The notes beneath the pieces were generated by a model. That model ran no database searches, was not told where the DNA came from, and worked only from the letters and a program-made list of their open reading frames with translations. Shown piece by piece: positions 1 to 6,682 of a stretch of DNA of 56,429 bases. Position 1 is the first letter of the stretch; each line of letters begins with the position of its first letter. The translations under genes and the position numbers were made by a program. The stretch covers positions 1 through 56,429 of the forward strand of contig JAJQGU010000046.1 of the NCBI GenBank assembly GCA_021200315.1, in the 5' to 3' direction. The stretch is from Akkermansiaceae bacterium (GTDB lineage: Bacteria; Verrucomicrobiota; Verrucomicrobiia; Verrucomicrobiales; Akkermansiaceae).

Positions 1-41
1 CCGCCGCAGACGGCAAGCGCGTTTCGGAGCCGCCCAGCCTG

Positions 42-256
42 TCAGCGGCCGGGTTGGCCGGGCTCGAAGTCTTCGCATCTGCTGGAGCCCCTCCCGATCT
101 GCGCAATGCCCGCGTCCCCGATCTTGAGGGCGGCCTCCTCGCTGTCGGGGCAGTAAGTGTACCTGTACGTCTTCCCTTCGGAGGTCTTCAGGACGAATTC
201 TTGGCCATAGCCGCGGCCGCCAGCGAGGGCAGCGCCACTTTGCCGAAAAAATCCAT
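42..256 (-). pseudogene. Small hypothetical gene, apparently frameshifted
   Basis: Reading from an ATG at 256 gives MDFFGKVALPSLAAAAMAKN and a stop almost at once. Shifting by one base around 195-210, within a GC-rich stretch, opens a protein-like frame (GQEFVLKTSEGKTYRY..., then CPDSEEAALKIGD) that runs to a stop at 42-44. The second frame has no ATG of its own. I read this as one gene of about 71 codons broken by a one-base indel, or less likely a sequencing error or programmed shift. No family is recognised. Confidence 0.35.
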
Positions 257-284
257 TCTGTAATAACAGCTGGAATTTTTAGCG

Positions 285-319
285 AAAAAAAGAAGGCCGG
301 GGAACCGAAACGGACGGCC
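285..319 (-). terminator. Rho-independent terminator for the RGGD-repeat gene
   Basis: On the minus strand a GGCCG/CGGCC stem with an inner CCG-AAA-CGG hairpin is followed by a T-rich run (A-run on plus at about 285-291). It lies about 40 bp past the stop of the gene at 356-646. Confidence 0.55.
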
Positions 320-355
320 GTGGCCGCCGCCGCGCCTCCCCGACCCCGGGCTGTT

Positions 356-646
356 TTAATGACGAGGCCCGCCTTGAGGCCCGCGGCCGCGGTCATTACC
401 GTCGGGACGCTGGCCGGGCTGCACGCGGCGGTCTCCGCCGCGCTGGTCGCGTCCGGGCTGCACGCGGCGGTCTCCGCCCCGCTGGTCGCGTCCGGGCTGC
501 GCGTGGCGGTCTCCGCCGCGCTGTCCGCCCTGCTGGCCCATCGCGGGCTGTCCGCCGCGGGGGCCGTTCTGATGCTGATCGCCGCGGGGACCCTGGGCGA
601 ACGCGAGCGATGCGCCCAACAGTGTCATTGTAATCAATGTCTTCAT
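356..646 (-). CDS. Small secreted Arg/Gly/Gln-rich repeat protein
   Basis: This 96-residue protein starts with a short signal peptide (MKTLITMTLLGASLAFAQ, cleavage probably after Ala17). The mature part is almost entirely Gly, Arg, Gln, Asp and Pro. Residues 42-80 are three copies of a 13-residue unit of the form QRGGDRRVQPGRD. The composition predicts a disordered, strongly basic exported protein. A plausible terminator follows it. I do not recognise a family. RGG-rich stretches can bind nucleic acid or polyanions, but no function should be assigned. The upstream region is AT-rich (TATAAT next to the start) without a clear Shine-Dalgarno. Confidence 0.6.
   Translation of the reverse strand: MKTLITMTLLGASLAFAQGPRGDQHQNGPRGGQPAMGQQGGQRGGDRHAQPGRDQRGGDRRVQPGRDQRGGDRRVQPGQRPDGNDRGRGPQGGPRH
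407..523 (-). repeat. Three tandem 39-bp coding repeats
   Basis: Codons 42-80 of the small secreted protein consist of three near-identical 39-bp units encoding QRGGDR-(HA/RV)-QPG-(RD/QR). Units two and three are almost identical in DNA, which points to recent tandem duplication. Confidence 0.8.
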
Positions 647-737
647 GATTATATTATTCTGTTCTTATGGTTTGGGGTGTTCATGGGCAGCTGGGAAGGG
701 GTGCTTACATGTGTGAAAATGGAGAGCGGAAAAAGGA

Positions 738-1106
738 TCAGGGCTCGGGCTTAGGAGCGGGCTTCGGCGCGGGTTTTTCCGGCTTCGGAGCCGGCTGCTT
801 CTTCCCGGGTTTCGGCTCGGGCTTCCCCGGCTTGCCGGGTTTATCGGGTGCAGGTTTCGGAGCGGGTTTCGGAGCTGGTCTCTTCTCCGGCCCCGGCGCG
901 GGTCTTTCCGGCCTCGGAGCCGGCCTCTCAGGTCTCGGCGCGGGGCTCTCGGGCTGCGGAGCGGGCGGCGGTTCGGAAGAACCTCCGTACAGAGAACCGC
1001 CGCCGAGCGCGTTGCTGACGATGGGGCTCCAATCGAACTCGGCGCAGGACACGAGAAGCCCCCCGCACGAACAAGACAACAGCAGAAGTGTCAATGGTAA
1101 TCTCAT
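738..1106 (-). CDS. Proline-rich lipoprotein
   Basis: 122 residues. The N-terminus is a lipoprotein signal: a hydrophobic stretch (residues 4-18) ending in LLVSC, so Cys21 is the probable lipidated residue, followed by Ala-Glu. Residues 50-122 are a low-complexity Pro-Ala-Lys-Glu tract with PAPKPE/PAPRPE repeats, a typical rigid spacer crossing the periplasm or cell wall. There is no recognisable folded domain. It is probably a surface or periplasm-spanning lipoprotein similar in style to TonB-like Pro-rich linkers, but it lacks a TonB C-terminal domain. A near-perfect palindrome (1137-1163) lies just upstream and contains promoter-like TTGTAC and TACAAT boxes. Confidence 0.65.
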   Translation of the reverse strand: MRLPLTLLLLSCSCGGLLVSCAEFDWSPIVSNALGGGSLYGGSSEPPPAPQPESPAPRPERPAPRPERPAPGPEKRPAPKPAPKPAPDKPGKPGKPEPKPGKKQPAPKPEKPAPKPAPKPEP

Positions 1107-1136
1107 AACTGACAGCCCGACTGAGGGCTGCGCGTA

Positions 1137-1163
1137 TTGTACACGATTTCAAATCATGTACAA
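1137..1163. promoter_or_regulatory. 27-bp near-perfect palindrome upstream of the lipoprotein gene
   Basis: The arms TTGTACA[T/C]GATTT pair around a single central base with one mismatch. It sits 31 bp upstream of the lipoprotein start. On the minus strand it holds TTGTAC, 16 bp, TACAAT, so it could be a promoter overlapped by an operator. The 19-nt core recurs at 1407-1425. Confidence 0.45.
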
Positions 1164-1406
1164 GTTTTTCCCCGAAGAAAAAACAAATATTTTTTCTAAA
1201 GGGCTGGAGAAGAAATCATCTGAATCCTCCGCCGCCTTCGGGGAAACGGCGGCGGGTGTCGTCCCCTCCCAACGCGCCCATTTTGGCCAAGCTCCATAAA
1301 ATCAATGAGTGAACGATCCTCCGAGGAGCACCTCCCATTCCGCGCCCCATCGAGCGGAAAAGAAGTCGGCGCTCCCTTCTGAACAAAGACTTACACCCAT
1401 ACCGCC

Positions 1407-1425
1407 ACACGATTTGAAATCATGT
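1407..1425. repeat. Second copy of the ACACGATTT-N-AAATCATGT palindrome core
   Basis: Identical to the core of the 1137-1163 palindrome except for the central base (G for C). The flanking TTGT/ACAA arms are not conserved. No gene start is adjacent. Confidence 0.6.
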
Positions 1426-1839
1426 ACCAATTCAAAATCAATTATTCCCCGACGGAGAACCGGCCGGCCATGAGCCCCCCTCCATGGCGTCTGTATGGTT
1501 GTCAATCCGGTGTGCCGCCCGCTGAAATGCTGCCGCCCCTGTCTCGGGCTTCACAGGGAGAGACGCCGAAGAAGGCAAATTCGCGGCAAAAAAATGAAAC
1601 CAGCTGAAAAAAATATCAAACCTTTTGCTCTCCCCGCGCTCCATGCACACCCAGAGCCGCGCTTGCCTGACGAGAGCAGCCTCTCGACTTGAACCACATC
1701 AAAAACCGCCCGCCGCCGCAAGAACCGGACGCGGAGAAAGCGCGGCAGGCACACGCATCCGGCCGACAAACCGCCCTTTCGGGCGGGAATTCCAGCCGCG
1801 CCCTTCCCGGAACAAGCGCGGCGTGGCGAAAAGACCACT

Positions 1840-1865
1840 TCTGCTCTGAGCATCCTCAGAGCAGA
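1840..1865. terminator. Perfect 11-bp stem-loop, possible terminator of the small basic protein gene
   Basis: TCTGCTCTGAG and CTCAGAGCAGA flank a 4-nt loop. It lies about 75 bp past the stop of the minus-strand gene at 1941. A short T-rich tract follows on the minus strand, but not immediately, so termination is plausible rather than certain. Confidence 0.4.
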
Positions 1866-1940
1866 TCAAACCGAACCCTCCCCGAAGAAAGGGGATTTCC
1901 CCCCGAACCCCGCGCAGGACGGCTCAGAAACACGCCGAGA

Positions 1941-2141
1941 TTATACAGCGGAAACCTCTTTCCCAGCCGTTTCCTCCTTCTTCGCCGGAGCCTTCTTGGA
2001 CGAGCCGCCCGCCTTCTTCGCGCCCGCCTTGGCCAGCTGAACAGGAGCGGCCGCCGCGTTCAGTTTAAGCTGTTCCTTCCTGCGCTTGATATATTCCGCG
2101 CGGCGGCGGCGCTTCGTGACTTTACGATGTTGTTGTCCCAT
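1941..2141 (-). CDS. Small highly basic protein (MGQQH type)
   Basis: 66 residues. The N-terminus MGQQHRKVTKRRRRAEYIKR is extremely rich in Lys and Arg. The C-terminal half is an Ala/Lys tail resembling ribosome- or histone-like tails. An in-frame ATG 45 bp upstream would add 15 unremarkable residues, so I prefer the internal MGQQH start, which I recall as typical of short basic proteins in Verrucomicrobiota and relatives. Nucleic-acid or ribosome association is a guess from charge only. No Shine-Dalgarno is obvious. Confidence 0.65.
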   Translation of the reverse strand: MGQQHRKVTKRRRRAEYIKRRKEQLKLNAAAAPVQLAKAGAKKAGGSSKKAPAKKEETAGKEVSAV

Positions 2142-2330
2142 AATGATTCTGGTTGCTGCAGAGCACGGAGTGCCCCGAATGTCCACGTGCGGATATACTT
2201 ATCTTTTCTTCGCGCACATGGCAAGCAAAATTTCACAGCATCCGCGTTTTCGCGGCATTTTTACCATGGCCGCCTCTCGTCTCCGCAAGGGCCGCAGCCC
2301 GGCAAAGGCGCTCCATGGCTGACTTCCTGC

Positions 2331-2359
2331 TTGCCATTCAAAATCCTGCCGGCCATCAT
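2331..2359 (+). promoter_or_regulatory. Possible near-leaderless promoter of panE
   Basis: TTGCCA, 17 bp, CATCAT, then 6 bp to the ATG at 2366. The -10 matches only 4 of 6 consensus bases. The site is credible mainly because the same geometry recurs at other genes in this window. Confidence 0.35.
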
Positions 2360-2365
2360 CAACCC

Positions 2366-3286
2366 ATGAAAATTGTCATTTTGGGGGCAGGCGCGCTCGG
2401 CTGCTACTACGGAGCGAAACTGGCCGCCGCCGGGGAGGACGTCTCCTTCATCATGCGCTCGGCCTGCGAACCCGTGCGCAGGAATGGTCTTTTCATCCGG
2501 AGCGGAGACGGCGACATCGTGCTGAAAGATGTACGCGCCTATGCCTCAGCCCGCGAGGCAGGAAAAGCGGATCTCATTGCGCTGACGTGGAAAAGCACGG
2601 CCAACACCGCGCTGGCCGGCGCTCTGCCCGCTCTCATCGGGGAAAATACCCGCCTAATCACCCTGCAGAACGGCATGGGCAACGCTGAAACGGCAGCCCG
2701 ATACATGCCCCCGGAGCGGATTTTCATCGGTCTCTGCTTCATCTGCGCCATGATGCCCGAACCGGGAAAAATCATCCATCTCGAAGGCGGGGACATGCAA
2801 TTCGCCCCGTTCGTCCCTTCAACAAAAGGCACGCAGGAAGCGGAGGAATTCGCCCGTCTGTTCAGGCGCGCGGGACTGCGCACGCGAGCCTTCGGGCAGC
2901 CGGAACAAATACAGTGGTGCAAGCTCGCCTGGAACATCCCGTTCAACGGACTCTGCCTCGCCCATGGCGGCATCAGCATTGAACAGCTCTTTTCCCTGCC
3001 CGATCAAGTGGAGCGCGCCGAACGCATCATGCGCGAAGTATGCCTCGCGGCAGAAATGCGCGGCTTCCCGCCGCCAAGGGAAATTGTCCGCAAACAAATG
3101 GAGCGCACAGCCCGAATGGGCGCCTTTATCCCGTCGAGCGCTGTGGATTATCTCAAAAAGCGGCCGATCGAATACGACGCCATCTGGGGAGCGCCCCTCG
3201 AGAAGGCGCACGAAGTCAACGCGCCCGTGCCCCATTGGGAACAGCTCTGCCGCGACATCCGAGCCCGCATGGCTCCAGAACCCTGA
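2366..3286 (+). CDS. panE: 2-dehydropantoate 2-reductase
   Basis: 306 residues. The protein reduces ketopantoate to pantoate with NADPH in pantothenate and CoA synthesis, in the cytoplasm. The N-terminus MKIVILGAGALGCYYGAKLA is the Rossmann GxGxxG motif of the ApbA/PanE family. The central region has the family-typical LQNGMGNAE segment (about residue 99) and the C-terminal helical domain contains a KLAWNIPFNGL stretch matching the catalytic-lysine region. An upstream in-frame ATG exists, but this start gives the canonical N-terminus. It is the first gene of a co-oriented run and is followed after 5 bp by the TPR membrane protein. Paralogues with other 2-oxo-acid substrates are known, so substrate is inferred. 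Confidence 0.85.
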   Translation: MKIVILGAGALGCYYGAKLAAAGEDVSFIMRSACEPVRRNGLFIRSGDGDIVLKDVRAYASAREAGKADLIALTWKSTANTALAGALPALIGENTRLITLQNGMGNAETAARYMPPERIFIGLCFICAMMPEPGKIIHLEGGDMQFAPFVPSTKGTQEAEEFARLFRRAGLRTRAFGQPEQIQWCKLAWNIPFNGLCLAHGGISIEQLFSLPDQVERAERIMREVCLAAEMRGFPPPREIVRKQMERTARMGAFIPSSAVDYLKKRPIEYDAIWGAPLEKAHEVNAPVPHWEQLCRDIRARMAPEP

Positions 3287-3291
3287 CCTCG

Positions 3292-4206
3292 ATGGACGAA
3301 GAACCCAGCCCACCCCGCCGCCGCACCCGTTCCGCCCGGCGAACCGTCCGGGCATGCGCCGTTTTGGCCGCCGTACTCCTTGCCGGCGCAGGCATGAATC
3401 TCTGGACTCAGCGCATCACCGCCTGGGAACGCCGGCTCGGACTTCTCGACGAATGGGTTTTCCCCCAAGGAAAGGACACCCTCACCCGCCAAATCTCCCT
3501 GCTGGGGCTGGGGGGGCTGCGGACACTCAGCGCCGAACTTCTCGCTCTGGACGCCGTCGACGCCTGGAGCCGGCATGATTGGAACCAAGTCGAAACCCGT
3601 TACAGGCAGATTGTCACGCTCTGCCCGAAGCAAGAAAACTACTGGACGGCGGCGGCCCGCCACATGTACTACAACGCCGCGTCCGACGCGCTCGCCGACG
3701 AATCGCTGGACGCATGGGAGAGAAAAGCCACGGCCAAGCGATATATGGATTCCGGATTGAAATTTCTTCAAGACGGCGCGGCGATAAACCCGCAAAGCGC
3801 CGCGCTCCATGCCCGGCAGGGCGACTTCCTCAGCGATCTCAATCGAAGCCCCCATTTCGGACGCGCCGCCCAAGCCTACCACAGAGCCGTGGAACTGGGG
3901 GCCTCCCCCATCTATCGCCGGATGGAATTCTACGCCCTCTGCCGCACGCCGGGCAAAGAGCGCGAAGCATGGAAACTGGGCAGAGAACTTTTCGAGAACC
4001 CCTCGCATCGCCTGCCCTCCCTGCTCGGGGCTCTCTGCGCCCTGCAAAACAAGCTCAAAATCCCCGCGGGCGAGCGCCTCTCCCCCGAAGCCCTGTTCGG
4101 CAGCCGCGAACGCGCACGGAGATACCTCACCCAGTATGCCCGGAACACCCTCCGTTTCCCCACAGACGGCATCGGCGAAACTCTGCGCCAGCTGGACGGC
4201 GAATGA
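3292..4206 (+). CDS. Membrane-anchored TPR-like protein
   Basis: 304 residues. A basic N-terminal tail (RRRTRSARR, residues 9-17) precedes one membrane segment at about residues 21-37, giving an N-in topology with a large periplasmic domain. The rest is helical with tetratricopeptide-like spacing, for example a repeat around residues 175-215 with DFLSDLNRSPHFGRAAQAYH. It has no catalytic motif. It begins 5 bp after panE and is followed 60 bp later by glucokinase. Function unknown; such proteins usually scaffold envelope complexes. Confidence 0.75.
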   Translation: MDEEPSPPRRRTRSARRTVRACAVLAAVLLAGAGMNLWTQRITAWERRLGLLDEWVFPQGKDTLTRQISLLGLGGLRTLSAELLALDAVDAWSRHDWNQVETRYRQIVTLCPKQENYWTAAARHMYYNAASDALADESLDAWERKATAKRYMDSGLKFLQDGAAINPQSAALHARQGDFLSDLNRSPHFGRAAQAYHRAVELGASPIYRRMEFYALCRTPGKEREAWKLGRELFENPSHRLPSLLGALCALQNKLKIPAGERLSPEALFGSRERARRYLTQYARNTLRFPTDGIGETLRQLDGE

Positions 4207-4228
4207 GAGCCGGCGCACCTTTTTCCTT

Positions 4229-4255
4229 TTGCCGACGAGAGCGGTCTGCTAGAAT
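4229..4255 (+). promoter_or_regulatory. Probable promoter of glucokinase, very short leader
   Basis: TTGCCG, 15 bp, TAGAAT preceded by TGC (extended -10), ending 11 bp before the ATG at 4267. The predicted leader is about 5 nt and there is no Shine-Dalgarno. Confidence 0.4.
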
Positions 4256-4266
4256 GGGGACACGTT

Positions 4267-5208
4267 ATGAGCGACGCGCAGGACAAGGCACTCGGTATCG
4301 ACATAGGCGGCTCTTCCGTCAAGCTCGCCATTATTCAGGGGGCAGACATCCTGTCACGCGGGGAACCTCTCGCCACACAGACTTACGAAACGCCCGAGGC
4401 TCTGATCGAAGCGATCTGCTCTTCATCCCGCAAACTGCTCGCCAGACACCCGGAAACCAAGGCGGCAGGTGCGGGGCTGCCCGGCTTCGTGAATTACTTC
4501 ACGGGCATGGTCGATTCTCTCACCAACATCGCCGGCTGGCACAACATCAACATCCGCGACATACTTTCCGAAGCTCTGGGGCTGCCCGTCGCCGCGGACA
4601 ACGACGCCAACTGCATGGCTTACGCAGAGTGGAAACTCGGCGCCGGCAAAGGATACCGCGACCTTGTCTGCCTCGCGCTGGGCACGGGAGTCGGTTCGGG
4701 CATCATCGTCAACGGCGCCCTGCTGCGCGGCCATCTGGGCGCCGCCGGGGAACTCGGCCAGACATGCATCGATTACCGCGGGCGCGTAGGGCACTACGGC
4801 AACCGGGGCGCACTTGAGGACTACATCGGCAACCGGGAACTCTCCGCCGACGCGCAAATCTCCTACGCATCGGCCGGCATGGCGAGAACACTCGAGGAAT
4901 GCAGTCCGGCGGCGCTTGAAAAGAACGCCCGCGACGGAGATCCCATCGCCCGGAGCGTCTGGGAACATACGGCGCAGAAGCTCGCCGCCTGTCTGCTCAA
5001 CTGCTGCTACATCCTCAACCCGCAAGCCTTTATCATCGGCGGGGGAGTCGCCAATGCGCGCGAACTGCTTTTCCGGCCTCTCCGAAAACACCTGAAAGCC
5101 CAGCTCTATCCCGCGCACTACGCCGCCCTCCGCATTCTGCCGGCCCATTTCAGGAACGACGCCGGTCTGATCGGAGCGGGGCGCATCGCACTCGACTTCT
5201 GCGCGTAA
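4267..5208 (+). CDS. ROK-family glucokinase-like sugar kinase
   Basis: 313 residues, usual ROK length. It phosphorylates glucose or a related hexose with ATP in the cytoplasm. Seen: ATP-binding phosphate loop GIDIGGSSVKLAII near residue 9, the catalytic DNDAN (about residues 113-117), the LGTGVGSGI motif, and GAAGELGQ before the substrate-binding His/Glu region. The ROK zinc site, normally CxCGxxGCLE, reads GHYGNRGALE here, so all three cysteines are missing while the glycine/glutamate frame is kept. The next gene starts 5 bp after the stop. Substrate could be glucose, N-acetylglucosamine or N-acetylmannosamine; the GH20 downstream makes amino sugars possible. Confidence 0.8.
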   Translation: MSDAQDKALGIDIGGSSVKLAIIQGADILSRGEPLATQTYETPEALIEAICSSSRKLLARHPETKAAGAGLPGFVNYFTGMVDSLTNIAGWHNINIRDILSEALGLPVAADNDANCMAYAEWKLGAGKGYRDLVCLALGTGVGSGIIVNGALLRGHLGAAGELGQTCIDYRGRVGHYGNRGALEDYIGNRELSADAQISYASAGMARTLEECSPAALEKNARDGDPIARSVWEHTAQKLAACLLNCCYILNPQAFIIGGGVANARELLFRPLRKHLKAQLYPAHYAALRILPAHFRNDAGLIGAGRIALDFCA

Positions 5209-5213
5209 AAACG

Positions 5214-6107
5214 ATGCCGGAACCGCCCTCCAGACAGGAAAGCCGCATTTGCACGCGTCTCGGGCTCTCCGCAGAAGAAGGGGCCGCCCTCGTCCGCGCT
5301 CTGCGGGACGGGGCTTCCGGCCGTCCGGCCGTGGTATTCACACCCAATGCGCCGCGCGATTACGAGCCGCCCTTCCCATGCGGCCGCGCGGCTCTTCCCT
5401 GGCTGCCGGAGCGTGTGCGCATCCCTCTCGAAGAGACCAGACCCGGCGCCTCGCCGGACTACGACGCGGGGCTCTACTACCCGCTCGATCTCTCCTCCGT
5501 GTGGGAGTCCTCACCTCTCGCCCTCGTGCCGCCTCCGGCGGCGAGCATAGACCTCTGCGCCGCTCCCGGCGGAAAAACCTTTCTGCTGCACGCACACCAC
5601 GCACCCCATCGCCACGTGGCCAACGAAGTACACCCGGCGCGGCGGGGAATCCTGCGCGGCAACCTCACCCGCTGCGGACTCGGAAAAGTTGAAGTCACCG
5701 GACTGCGCCCCTCCGAATGGCCCGATTTGAACGAGCAGTTCGACCTCATCCTGGCCGACGCGCCGTGCAGCGGGCAGTCCCTCCCCGCACGGGGAATCAA
5801 AAATTCCGGCGCTCTCAATCCTTCCCTCATCAAAGGCAACGCCAAACGGCAAAAAGGCATCCTGCTCTCCGCGCTCCCTCTGCTGAAGCCGGGCGGCCAC
5901 CTGCTCTACACCACCTGCACCTACGACCCGGAGGAAAATGAAAAAGTGCTGGCCTATCTAATGAAACGGCATCCCGGACTCGCGGCCGTAGAAGTACCTT
6001 CCTTGTCCGAGTTCCGATCGCGCCTATGCCCCTTTCCCGCCTACCGCCTCCTGCCCACGCGCGGCCTCGGCGCCGGGGGCTTCACTTGTCTGCTTCATCT
6101 CACATGA
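5214..6107 (+). CDS. RsmB/RsmF (NOL1/NOP2)-type RNA cytosine methyltransferase
   Basis: 297 residues. This family uses S-adenosylmethionine to make 5-methylcytosine in rRNA or tRNA. Motif I is IDLCAAPGGKTF (about residue 113), motif IV LADAPCSGQS carries the conserved Cys, and motif VI LLYTTCTYDPEENE carries the catalytic Cys. The N-terminal part (residues 1-100) is short and lacks a clear NusB-like domain, and no PUA domain follows, so it is closer to compact RsmF/NSUN-like enzymes than to full RsmB. It overlaps the next gene by ATGA. Confidence 0.85.
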   Translation: MPEPPSRQESRICTRLGLSAEEGAALVRALRDGASGRPAVVFTPNAPRDYEPPFPCGRAALPWLPERVRIPLEETRPGASPDYDAGLYYPLDLSSVWESSPLALVPPPAASIDLCAAPGGKTFLLHAHHAPHRHVANEVHPARRGILRGNLTRCGLGKVEVTGLRPSEWPDLNEQFDLILADAPCSGQSLPARGIKNSGALNPSLIKGNAKRQKGILLSALPLLKPGGHLLYTTCTYDPEENEKVLAYLMKRHPGLAAVEVPSLSEFRSRLCPFPAYRLLPTRGLGAGGFTCLLHLT

Positions 6108-6628
6108 ACATCGCCCTGCTTTCCGACATTCACGACCACATCCCGCACCTTCTCGCCGCTTTGGACATGGCGGCCGGAGAAGGCTGCGAGCGGCTGTTCT
6201 TCATGGGAGACATGGCGCGTCCCGAGACTTTTTCCGCTCTCCGCGGAGAATGGGCCGGCCCCATCGACCTCGTATTCGGCAACAACGAGTCCGACCGCAC
6301 CGCCTTCCTGCGCATGGCGGAGGCGTTTGCCCAAACCGAACACCACGGGGACATCGCCGACCTCGAGGCGGACGGCCGCCGGATCGCCTTCACCCACACC
6401 CCCCGCGCCGCCGAGCGTCTGGCTTCAGACGGCCTCCGCGACGCGGTCTTTTTCGGCCACACGCACCGCCCCTTTCAGGGGACGCTCCTGAACACCCTCC
6501 TGGCCAATCCCGGAGAAATTCAGGGGCGCTTCGAGCCCTGCTTCTCCATATACAACACGAACACCAACACCGTGCGCCTCATCAAAATCCCGCGGCAGCT
6601 CCCCCGCGGCATCCATCAGACTATCTGA
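6104..6628 (+). CDS. YfcE/MJ0936-type metallophosphodiesterase
   Basis: 174 residues. Calcineurin-like fold: MNIALLSDIHDH supplies the DxH metal motif, then FMGDMAR (GD), FGNNESD (GNND/E), and the C-terminal FGHTHRPF (GHTH). It starts at the ATG inside the ATGA overlap with the methyltransferase stop. The family hydrolyses phosphodiesters with Mn or similar metals; the natural substrate here is unknown. Confidence 0.85.
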   Translation: MNIALLSDIHDHIPHLLAALDMAAGEGCERLFFMGDMARPETFSALRGEWAGPIDLVFGNNESDRTAFLRMAEAFAQTEHHGDIADLEADGRRIAFTHTPRAAERLASDGLRDAVFFGHTHRPFQGTLLNTLLANPGEIQGRFEPCFSIYNTNTNTVRLIKIPRQLPRGIHQTI

Positions 6629-6682
6629 ACCCGCGGGTCCATGTCCGCCCACTCATCCCATCGCACACACGCATCAGCAGCC

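Larger units (their letters stand above)
1107..1940. other. Intergenic region of about 830 bp with palindromes
   Basis: I see no convincing gene on either strand. It contains the palindrome at 1137-1163, a partial second copy at 1407-1425, a GC hairpin at about 1229-1257 (CCGCCGCC/GGCGGCGG), a short hairpin at 1771-1786 (CCGCCC-TTTC-GGGCGG), and a strong inverted repeat at 1840-1865. Confidence 0.6.

Noticed and set aside
407..523. CRISPR-like array
   Set aside because: The 39-bp units are contiguous, in frame and coding, without spacers.
1941..2141. Assignment to the small basic protein family that begins MSxHPSL in Chlamydiae/Verrucomicrobia
   Set aside because: The N-terminus (MGQQHRKV) does not match what I recall of that family; left as a general small basic protein.
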